Assembly: GCA_026018925.1 (NCBI GenBank)
Contig: JAKSZU010000006.1
Span: forward strand, 197,023,449 to 197,087,448
Source of the DNA: Tupaia tana
Taxonomy: Eukaryota > Chordata > Mammalia > Scandentia > Tupaiidae
Length of the DNA stretch: 64,000 nucleotides
Direction: 5' to 3'
Shown: piece after piece, positions 55,993-64,000 of the stretch
How the letters are laid out: each line of letters begins with the position of its first letter
Position numbering within the stretch: position 1 is the first letter of the stretch
Notes under the pieces: generated by a model
Told to the model about the DNA's origin: nothing
Database searches by the model: none
Seen by the model: only the letters and a program-made list of their open reading frames with translations
Program-made: the position numbers and the translations under genes

Positions 55993-56187
55993 GGTCCAGT
56001 GGGTGGCATGGTGATTAAGGTGCTGGACTCTCACATGGCTGACCACAGTTTGGGTCCTGGACACAGTGGCTTGAAAATCATGGGTGTGTGTGCATGCATG
56101 CCCAAAATCCAAGAGGAGAATGGAGGGGAATGGATTGGGGTGTGGCTGTTCCCCCAGGGGGTCACTTCTCACTTTCACTTTCTGTCA

Positions 56188-56220
<33 letters not shown>

Positions 56221-56254
56221 GTACAGACACCCTATGGTAAAAACCTTAAAAAAA
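55993..56254 (+). mobile_element. CYN-like tRNA SINE, older subfamily
   Basis: TSD GATATTAGCA exact at 55983-55992 and 56255-56264. GGTCCAGTGGGTGGCATGG head, CAGTTTGGGTCCTGG box B and an expanded CT run. Confidence 0.93.
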
Positions 56255-56264
56255 GATATTAGCA

Positions 56265-56843
56265 ACTGTGTGTGTATGGATGTGAAGGAACATGTGTGCA
56301 TGTGTGAAAACGTGTTTTCTGATAAAGCGAGGTACATCTGATAATAACCCCTTGCACTTTGTATTAAGCAAGCGCCCAGGATGATGTTACTTGCATGCTA
56401 ACTAGTAAACCTGCCTGGGAAGTGAGCAACTTTCTCAGGCTACACTGTTCAACCTGGCCTGTGTTGACAACCTTCAAGAGCAGACTTTAATTGCCGTGGA
56501 TAATATCTACCCTCTATTCCCTTTGGATTACTTGTTTATAGTCTGAAATTGCTGAACAGGTTCTGCAGGTTTTTCTTGTCCATCTGCTGAGCTTGAAGCA
56601 AGAAGGGAGAGTCCCAGGTTCACTCAGCTGTAAACAGTGCCTCCCAAGGTCAAAACGGAGAGACTACACAACAGTAGGAGGTGGAGGGGTGGGTTCTTGG
56701 ATGTGACAAATAAGAGTGATATATTGCATACATCCTGCCCAGCATGCCTGGACAGAAAAACAAAGTGAAAAAGAAATTAGAGAATTGTGTTCAAAATTGA
56801 TTTCTTAAGAGCTTTTTCTGCAAAACATGAAGATCAACTTTTT
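56265..56843. other. No gene recognised
   Basis: Mixed composition, no repeat identified. Confidence 0.45.
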
Positions 56844-56872
56844 AAAAATATTAGACTTCTGGGACCAGCAGT

Positions 56873-56884
56873 TAGCGTAATGGC
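56873..56884 (+). promoter_or_regulatory. Pol III box A-like element of the young SINE
   Basis: TAGCGTAATGGC fits the tRNA box A pattern. With the box B below it would form an internal promoter. Confidence 0.7.
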
Positions 56885-56915
56885 TATGTCACTGGACTCC
56901 CACGTAGTCGACCGC

Positions 56916-56926
56916 GGTTCGAGTCC
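56916..56926 (+). promoter_or_regulatory. Pol III box B of the young SINE
   Basis: GGTTCGAGTCC matches GGTTCGANTCC exactly, 32 bases downstream of box A. Confidence 0.85.
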
Positions 56927-57433
56927 CGGACCCGGCGGCTTAAACTCACGCCGGGCGCGTGTGCGTGCGTGCCCAAGATCCCGAGAGGAGAATGGAGGAG
57001 AAGGGATTGCGACGTGGCCATCCCCCCTGGGGGGTGATTTCCTGCTTTCTATCTCTCTGTCTCTCTCTGTCTGTCTGGCGAGCACACGCGCCCTATAGCA
57101 AAAACCTCTCAAAAAAAAAAAAAGAAAAAAAAAATATTAGACTTCTAACGTTTACTTTACCCCATTGCTACTAAATCCTAAACTTTTTCTGTCATTATAT
57201 AAACATTATTTGAAGCTACGAAGAGCACAAACTCAGTTAGTAACCTATATATTAACAAAAGATACTAAGAAAGTCAGTGAGTCAGCCAGCCCCAGGTTGT
57301 CTTGAAAGAAACACAAGAAACTAAATTCCAGATATGAGGCTCTAATACATTCACTTCACTAATATGTATTGGGCACTGCTTTGCCCCCAAGCCTTGAAGA
57401 CACAACACTGAAGAAAGCCCAGGCACTACTCTT

Positions 57434-57693
57434 TTTTTTTGGAGAGGTTTTTGCTATAGGGTGCGTGCGCTCGCCAGACAGGCAGAGAGAGACAGAGAGA
57501 CAGAAAGCGAGAAATCACCCCCCAGGGGGGATGGCCACGCCGCAATCCCTTCTCCTCCGTTCTCCTCTCGGGATCTTGGGCACGCACGCACACGTGCCCG
57601 GCGTGAGTTTTAAGCTACCAGGTCCGGGACGTGAACCATGGTCGACCATGTTGGAGTCCAGCGACATAGCCATTACGCTAACTGCTGGTCCCT
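57434..57693 (-). mobile_element. CYN-like tRNA SINE, young subfamily
   Basis: TSD CCAGGCACTACTCTT exact at 57419-57433 and 57694-57708. Full-length. It creates most of the 146-codon frame at 57369-57809. Confidence 0.97.
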
Positions 57694-57840
57694 CCAGGCA
57701 CTACTCTTCAAGAGCACATGGACTGGGAAGAGTGGTAAGCATAGACACAGGGGCCCAGCCTCGGAGGTGTGTGATACTAAGACAGAGTTCTGTAAGCTTA
57801 GACCAATGAAGGGCCTAGTTCAATGCCTGATCCAACCTAA

Positions 57841-57935
57841 AAGCCAGTTGTAGTGGCATCTGCCTTTAATGCCAGTGACTTCAGAGGCCTAGACAGGAGT
57901 ATTATGACAATGAGGCCCTGTCTTAAAAAAATAGA
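57841..57935 (+). mobile_element. 7SL/Alu-like monomer
   Basis: AAGCCAGTTGTAGTGGCATC, TGCCTTTAATGCCAG, AGGCCTAGACAGGAG, GAGGCCCTGTCTT plus an A run. Same motif order as the dimer at 52159. Diverged. Confidence 0.6.
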
Positions 57936-58198
57936 TCAAATGGACACAGCACACAATAACACAATAAGGTCAGGGGAACACAAAATGTAAGGATTAGAAA
58001 ACATTCTTTTCAGTGCTTTAATTTTTAAAACCACTACTCATTGATCATGGGTTTTGGGGTGTTTGTTTGTTCGTGTTAATCAAGGTACCTGAACTTCAGG
58101 TTCATTTTTGCTTCTTAGTAGCTATAAGATCTGAGTCAAATTACATCATTAATCAGTCCTTCGTTTCCTCATCTGTAAAATTAAAGAGCTGACGTAGA

Positions 58199-58395
58199 CC
58201 AGGGGGTATAAAATGACATTCAGGGGGCCAAATACAGCTCATTAGCTGTTTTCATAAATAACGATTACTGGAACACACCCATGCTCACTCATTTACTGTC
58301 TATGACTGTTTACACCCTATGGCAGAAGATTAGTTGTGACATATGGTCCACAAAGGCTCAAATATTTACTACCTACCCTTTATAGAAAATGTTTC
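58199..58395 (+). mobile_element. hAT-type non-autonomous element
   Basis: CAGGGGGTATAAAATGAC start, GGGGGCCAAATACAGCTC, ACTGGAACACACCCATGCTC, CTGTCTATGACTGTTTACAC and AAATATTTACTACCTACCC. Matches a common hAT-Charlie-derived element; I do not assign a family number. Confidence 0.7.
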
Positions 58396-58569
58396 CTTTA
58401 CCTGGGTGTAGACAATCTCTTAGGTCTTTTCCAGGTGCTTGAAGGATTGCATATAGACACATGAAAGCACTTTGAAAACAGAGCAACGACATAGAAGGGA
58501 CTGTGAACAGGTGCATGCTGGTATCAGGAAGAGATTTTGAAAGATTATTCTCAGCAACAGCAAACATTT

Positions 58570-58795
58570 ATTCCAATGGCTCTTAAACCTGGATATATTA
58601 GAATCACCTGAATTTTACTGTGTGTGTGTGTATGTGTGTGTGTGTTGGGGGGGGGGTTGTTTTGTTTTAATATCAATGCCCAGGATGCAATCTTTGGAGT
58701 TTCTGATTTAACTGGTATGGAGTAGAGACCTGGCATTGGCATTTTTTAAAAGCTTTCCAAAAGATTCTGACATACACTCAAGATTAAGAAATGCT
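58570..58795 (+). mobile_element. MER5A-like hAT element with TG/G insertion
   Basis: ATTAGAATCACCTGAATTTTA, then a TG array plus nine G residues (58620-58660), then GGAGTTTCTGATTTAAC and AAAGATTCTGACATACAC. Confidence 0.6.
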
Positions 58796-58814
58796 GATCT
58801 ATTAAAGGCCTATA

Positions 58815-59184
58815 TATAAGAGCCAAGATACAGAATCAACCTAAAAGCTCATCGACATATGACTGGATTAAACAATGTGATATACAATGGAACCCTAGTT
58901 AGCCTTAAAAAAGAAGGAAAGCTTGTTATTTGTGACAACATAGATATACCTGGAGAACATTATGATAAGTAATATAAGCCAGATACAGAAAGACAAATAC
59001 ATGATTTTACTCATGTGAAATCTTAAAAAGTCACACAAGTAGAGAGTAGAATGGTGGTTTTCAATGGCTGGTGGGGTGCAGGTGTTGGGAGGAGATGTTG
59101 ATCAAAAGGTATGACATTTCACTTAGGCAAGAGAAATAATGTTAAGAAACCTATTGTATATCATGGAGATTGTAGTTAATAGCA
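58815..59184 (+). mobile_element. L1 3' end fragment (old)
   Basis: AACCTAAAAGCTCATCGAC, ATACAATGGAACCCTAG, GATATACCTGGAGAAC, TAAGCCAGATACAGAAAG and TAGAATGGTGGTTTTCAATGG. The final ORF2 codons and 3' UTR of an L1M-type element. Confidence 0.85.
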
Positions 59185-59189
59185 AACTA

Positions 59190-59440
59190 CAGGCCAGCCT
59201 GTGGCTGGTGATTAAGGGAGCTGATCCTTTATGGCAACAGTGAAGTTTAAGTCCAGAACCTAGAGGCTTGAAAAACACAGCAAGTGTGTGTGCGTGTGTG
59301 GGTGCATATGTCCCAAAAATCCTGAAAGGAAGGAGAAATAAAGGAGAAGGGATTGCAGAATGATCACACCCCATTGAGGATGCTTTCTCCCTCCCCTCTC
59401 TTCATTTCTCTGTCTCTTTGGCAAATTAAAATAAAAAAAT
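59190..59440 (+). mobile_element. CYN-like tRNA SINE, old, inserted in L1
   Basis: GGCCAGCCTGTGGCTGGTG head, GAAGTTTAAGTCCAGAACC box B and a GGGATTGCAGAATGATC middle. Confidence 0.8.
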
Positions 59441-59442
59441 AG

Positions 59443-59474
<32 letters not shown>
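59443..59474. repeat. (CA)n microsatellite
   Basis: Sixteen CA units following the SINE tail. Confidence 0.95.
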
Positions 59475-59478
<4 letters not shown>

Positions 59479-59571
59479 CAAAAAGTAAAAATTCAAAAAC
59501 GATGTTAAAAACATATATAAAGCAAAAGCTATAAGAAAATAAGGAAAAAAAAAAACCAGAATAACATTAGG

Positions 59572-59758
59572 GGGATCGGCAGGTGGCATGGTGGTTAAAG
59601 GCGCTGGACTCCTATGTGGCTGATTGCGGTTTGAGTCCTGGACCTGGCAGCTAGCTTGCTTTCTCTCTCTCTCTCTCTCCCCCCTCTCTCTCTCTTTCTC
59701 TGTCCCTCTCTGGTCAAATTTAAATAAATAAAGTTAAATAAAATAATTCTTTAAAGAA
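59572..59758 (+). mobile_element. Type-D (short) CYN-head SINE
   Basis: GATCGGCAGGTGGCATGGTGG head, GCGGTTTGAGTCCTGG box B, CTTGCTTTCTCTC, CTCTCTGGTCAAATTTAAAT and tail. Flank AATAACATTAGG against AATAACCTTAGG. Confidence 0.92.
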
Positions 59759-60900
59759 AATAACCTTAGGAGGATATTTTAGCACAGCTTATTCTCCCTT
59801 GAATAACTCAAGCAGACCAAGGAGATGAAATAAACATACAAGTAAATTAATTTTATGAAAGAAAGTACAGTTATAGCTACCACCATAGCTTCTTTAAAAA
59901 CAATACTGGTGCCTGGATCTCTCCCCAGATATATCAAGCTGTAATATCTGGGATTGGAGCCCCTAAACCTGTTCATTTAGTGAGTTTTCATGATAATTCT
60001 TATGCACCCAACTCTAAAAATAGTGTGCATTGAGTAGCTAAGTTTAACAATTATACTCAAGACCCAGTATGATGTAGGGATTCAGAATAAGATAGAGAAT
60101 TTAGTTAAAGTCAGTTTCCACATAATTTTATCCTTCATACTCCAAGCCTATCCAACACCTGGAACATAACAGATATTTGGTAAATGCTTAATAAACAAAA
60201 TTCAATTTAGGGAATGACTAATGAGTGTTTTGGTGGACAAACATGCATACATAAAGACTTAAATATTTTAGATTAGTTTTGAAAGAGACAAGGCTAAGAC
60301 TCATTTTATATATTAACTGTCAACTGTAACCTTCTCCCACTTACTCCACACTCAGACATTGACTACCATCCTGATCAAAAGATCACGATTTTGAAATCAC
60401 AAGCGACTAAGGCTCCTTTAGTTAGACAGAAGTTCAGAAGTTCGCATGGTAGCTTAAACCTTTTTCTGGGAATAGATCTTTTTGCCAAGCAAGCAAGGTT
60501 ACTGCACCATAAACCCACCTTCTGTCATTAGTTTTCACTGTTAACACTTGCAATGATTACACAGGGTTGAACAAAGGGTATTTTTGCAGTGTGTGGGGAA
60601 GACTATGCAATATAAACATTGCATCTCATTACAAAGTCCTGAATGTGCAAAACATACTGGTCCAAATGTCATGATTAGATAAGCACCTGCAACAGCCATT
60701 AACTTCAAAGGGAAATTGAAGCCAAATTTGGAGTCATATGCCACCTGTCCTTACACTTTAACAAGTCAGATCACTTCTATTTCTGCATTAAGTTAATTTA
60801 TGAAGCATCCTACATCATAGTCATTGCCCCAGGCTTTTAACAATTACCCCAGGGTGGCCACCGCAAGCTATGAAATACTCTCTACCTACAATTTCTAGTG
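59759..60900. other. Repeat-poor block, candidate conserved non-coding
   Basis: No recent repeat. 60530-60880 has mixed composition with ACCTGCAACAGCC, TTCAAAGGGAAATTGAAG and two CACCTG E-boxes. Minus-strand frame 60541-60744 lacks a domain. Confidence 0.35.
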
Positions 60901-60914
60901 TTTTAAATGAGTCT

Positions 60915-61230
60915 TTGATCACATCCTGAACATGTCCTTCTTAAAAAAAAAGTTATTTTATTTTATTTCTTAGATTTTTGCTATAGGACATGTACACTCA
61001 ATGGAGAGACACAGAGAAAGAGAAAGGGAAAGTGAGAAATCAGCCCCCAGGGAGGATGTCCACACCTCAATCCCTTGTTGTTCATTCTCTTCTAAGTATT
61101 TTGAGCACATACACACGCACATGCCTCTCATGGTTTTCAAGCTGCCAGGTCCGGTACTGGAATCATGGTTGGCCACGTTGGAGTCCTGCACATTAACCAC
61201 CATGCCACCTGCTGGCCCCCAAATAAGTAA
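60915..61230 (-). mobile_element. CYN-like tRNA SINE with extra sequence beyond its tail
   Basis: SINE body about 60942-61220 (GCTATAGGACATGTACAC, GCCCCCAGGGAGGATG, CACCTGCTGGCCCCC). A 14-base exact repeat TTTTAAATGAGTCT lies at 60901-60914 and 61231-61244, leaving about 27 bases between the tail and the left repeat. Confidence 0.8.
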
Positions 61231-61244
61231 TTTTAAATGAGTCT

Positions 61245-62639
61245 GAGTGGCAGGTTAATGTTCCTCCACCAAAAAGAATGAGCTGTGATACTGATCCATC
61301 CATCCATAACATGAAGATGCATGTGTTTTGTGTTATGGAAAATAGTATCCATAGTGGCTAGAACAAAACCTAAGGTTGACATTGGAGGACTGAAATGAGG
61401 CACAAGGAATCTTCAACAAAGAAAGCACTGAAGACCTCTCTGGTAGATCTGTGATTGTCTATCGGCAAGTTACCCTACATACTGTATCACATGCAGCTCT
61501 GAAGGTGGAAGACTTTAGATAGTCAGAGAAAGAATCACACTCAGATTTGTTTGGTTGATGTGAGACTGTTATGACAAAGTAGTTCCCAAAGATATGATTC
61601 AATCAGATGGCCTCATCTGCTCAGAGTATAACTTGGGCAAAAGTATAGGGAATGACTGGCCACATGGAATAAGTTCAAGCACCTGGGATGACCCCTCTCT
61701 TAAAATACGTCTTCATTGCTTAAGAGTTAAAAGTGCAGGAATTCCACAATAAGAGTACAGTTCCTTCACATGTCTAGATTGTAACAGAGGCATGAACTAC
61801 AGAGAGGAGCACCAGTTGGGGAACTGAGTGGGCAGAGACACAATTGGATGAAAGTAGTCTTCCCAGTGCCAGAATGATCTCTCTAGTAAACCATAGTTCA
61901 GTCAAAAATGAAAATTAAAACAAGTGACCTTCTATGGAAAATGAACTTATGTCAGTAATGTCCACCAATTCTCAAAAGTAGCAACTGCACCAGAACATAG
62001 CACAAGGCCCAGGAGAAGCAAAGGTAGAAAAGGTATGGCAATTCCACTAGGAAGGATTAGGAGGAAATATGTTCCCCCTTTTTAAAATTCAATCATGTGA
62101 TATTATTTGGACCTGAGAAGAATTGACATCAGCACTGAAGACCCAAGACAAGTGGAAAACTGGGAATCCTGAACCACAAAGTAATACCACCTCTAAGTTA
62201 CAAGATGGGGCTAGTGGTTATTAAGAAGCCAAGGCAATTAAAGAGTATATTTATGTCTATACAATTATGATGTTTGTAAAATAAGGAATTTTAACTTTAT
62301 GAAACTTTTAAACATTATTCTGTGATGGGAACACTCCTCCTTGGTCAGACTTAGAAGAGCTATGTTACTCAGCAAGACGCAATGAAATTAATTCCACATG
62401 AGAACATAAATGCATATTACATAGGGGAACATGATACAGACCTCTCAGGTGGTCTTATTTCTATGCATAATTCTTGACATGGAGAACACATCAAATTGTT
62501 AACATTAACTAAAGGAGATTCCCTATATTGCTAGACAGGGTCCAGGAGTGAAATGAGACACCCATCAAGGAAAGATAAGAAAGGAGAGAAGCTCTCCATA
62601 GGAGCCCAGTCTACTATGAGATAGAAGTTATAAACTTTT
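61245..62639. other. No gene or repeat recognised
   Basis: Longest unassigned stretch near the right end. Composition is ordinary; no open frame above 60 codons and no identified repeat. Confidence 0.4.
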
Positions 62640-62820
62640 GTCATGAATTTTACAGATACTTACTGGACATCAATAACATATAAGACAATATACCAGGCAT
62701 TTGGGAAGATATAAATTTGCCTAAATATATTGATGATATCTTTGATAAACTCAAAACATAGTGGGAGAAATAGCATAAATAAAATTCTGATGTAAGATCA
62801 AATTAGATAAAGATCATAAC
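62640..62820 (-). mobile_element. L2 fragment
   Basis: CAGATACTTACTGGACATC and ACCAGGCATTTGGGAAGATA resemble reversed L2 3' end. Confidence 0.5.
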
Positions 62821-62824
62821 ATTA

Positions 62825-62965
62825 TCACAAGAACCCATAACATTAACTTCACGTAGGAGCTTATTGCCAATGTAGATTCTCAGGTCCCATACAGTACATC
62901 CAGAATTGCAGTATGCATTTCACTATAATTCTCTAAGTAATTTCTTTGCATATTTGAGAAACTCT
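62825..62965 (-). mobile_element. MER5A-like hAT element
   Basis: TAGGAGCTTATTGCCAATGTAG, ATTCTCAGGTCCCATACAG and TTTGAGAAACTCTGGTC; reversed MER5A order with moderate decay. Confidence 0.6.
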
Positions 62966-63439
62966 GGTCTAAGCAAAAATGTCTAGGACTTCAGAAAAAG
63001 AGGTCATCATAAGTGTTTCAGGAACCAAGGCATGTGCATGAAGACCTCCTAGGGTACTGCAAAGGAACTTCAGAGAGAGAGTTAAGGTATCCCTGTGGGA
63101 GATGTGACTGCAGAAAAAAAGGAACACCATAAGAAAAGTTCAAGAGAAAAACTTTATAGTTTTTCTTAAGTCTGCTTCAGGGACAGCAGACAGACCAGTT
63201 AGAAAACATTTAAGGTACTGCTATGATGGTCATGGAAGAAAGTTCTAGAAAGGCAGGAGTGGCCTGAATACAGAGTTCCACAATAACCCTAATTTCTGAT
63301 TTTATAATTACACAAAGGGGTGCAATAAAAGGGGAATGGGAAAAACTTAAATGGCAATAACAGCCATCTTTAAGTTCTCTGTGTAATTGTCAGGACCTCA
63401 GTATCAATTCAAATCCCTCTTTTCAACCCTGTCACATTC
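62966..63439. other. No gene recognised
   Basis: No feature supported. Confidence 0.45.
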
Positions 63440-63449
63440 CTTGAGAGGC

Positions 63450-63622
63450 GGGACCAGCATAATGGCTATGTCGCTGGACTCCCACGTAGTTGACCGTGGT
63501 TCGAGTACCGGGCCCAGTGGCTTAAACTCACGCCAGGCACGTGTGCGTGCATGCCCAAGATCCCAAGAGGAGAATGGAGGAGAAGGGACTGTGGTGTGGC
63601 CATCCCCCCTGGGGGGTGATTT
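63450..63622 (+). mobile_element. Tailless, box A-deleted CYN-like SINE
   Basis: Starts GGGACCAGC then jumps to ATAATGG, missing about 7 bases including most of box A. Ends at GTGATTTCT, before the pyrimidine tract and A tail. Direct repeat CTTGAGAGGC is exact at 63440-63449 and 63623-63632. Confidence 0.85.
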
Positions 63623-63762
63623 CTTGAGAGGCTCACATGTTATCCTTATGTGTATGGTCTTGATCAAAAATGAGATCTAGGCAGTCAGTGGGACAAGAGT
63701 TCCAGGGCGGGTTCCAAACCTGGGGAAGAATGAGTGAGAGTGCACATGAAAAACCAGGTAGA

Positions 63763-64000
63763 GGGAACCAGCAGTTAGCATAATGGCTATGTCGTTGGAC
63801 TCCCATGTAGTCGACTGCAGTTCGCGTCCCGGACCCGGTGGCTTAAAACTCACACTGGGCGCGTGTGCATGCGTGCCCAAGATCCCGAGAGGAGAATGGA
63901 GGAGAGGGGATTGCGGCGTGACCATCCCCTCTGGGAGGTGATTTCTCGCTTTCTGTCTCTATGTCTCTGTCTGTCTGGCGAGCGCACGCGCCCTATAGCA
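63763..64000 (+). mobile_element. CYN-like tRNA SINE, young, cut by the window end
   Basis: GGGAACCAGCAGTTAGC head, box B-like CAGTTCGCGTCC, palindrome degraded to CCCCTCTGGGAGG, ends CCCTATAGCA at the last base. Tail and right TSD are outside the window. Confidence 0.95.

Larger units (their letters stand above)
56861..57129 (+). mobile_element. CYN-like tRNA SINE, reference-quality young copy
   Basis: TSD AAAAATATTAGACTTCT exact (17 bases) at 56844-56860 and 57130-57146. The least mutated copy in the window by CpG retention: GTCGACCGCGG, CCGGACCCGGCGGC, ACGCCGGGCGCGTG. About 250 bp before the A tail. Confidence 0.97.

Noticed and set aside
56861..56935. tRNA gene
   Set aside because: Box A and B are present but the rest does not form an acceptor stem or a sensible cloverleaf; it is a SINE head.
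57369..57809. 146-codon open frame
   Set aside because: Most of it is the reverse of a young SINE. The same peptide themes (PGPGGLNS, CPRSREENGGEG, CYRARALAR) recur at many loci because they are SINE translations.

Overview
This window looks like mammalian nuclear DNA with no protein-coding gene that I can support. No open reading frame is long, has codon-like character and lies outside a transposon; the longest are about 150 codons and come from repeats or chance. I see no exon series, rRNA, functional tRNA gene, CpG island or CRISPR array. It reads as intergenic or deep-intronic sequence.

Organism: MIR, L2, MER5A- and MER20-type hAT elements, MaLR LTRs and L1 indicate a placental mammal. 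About 46 copies of tRNA-like SINEs occur, many CpG-rich and flanked by near-perfect target-site duplications (TSDs), so that family was recently active. From memory its head resembles the CYN SINEs of colugos (Dermoptera). Two degenerate 7SL/Alu-like units also fit Euarchontoglires. A colugo such as Galeopterus is my best guess (about 0.6), not a proof.

Layout: 1-20 kb is L2, MIR, hAT and LTR remnants studded with SINEs, with a repeat-poor block at 13.3-14.1 kb. 20.27-23.25 kb is the most interesting object: a minus-strand, TSD-bounded, roughly 3 kb retrotransposon with an L1-type ORF1, tandem units at its 5' end, and no ORF2 (half-L1 architecture). 23.8-33 kb holds MaLR LTRs and a long AT-rich, repeat-poor stretch. 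34.0-35.65 kb is a 5'-truncated L1 inserted in an MLT1A-like LTR. 36.8-39.2 kb is an older plus-strand L1/HAL1 ORF1 fossil that received a SINE-inside-SINE insertion. 41-49 kb is nested L2, L1, MLT1 and SINEs. 49-64 kb has two of the three copies of a palindromic mariner-like MITE, both 7SL-like elements, several young SINEs and a tailless SINE at 63.45 kb.

The elements interact only as parasite and host. SINEs presumably used L1 machinery, and nesting gives a relative chronology: L2/MIR/L1M, then MLT1 and hAT, then older SINEs, then young CpG-rich SINEs. Family names are from memory of consensus sequences; no database search was run.
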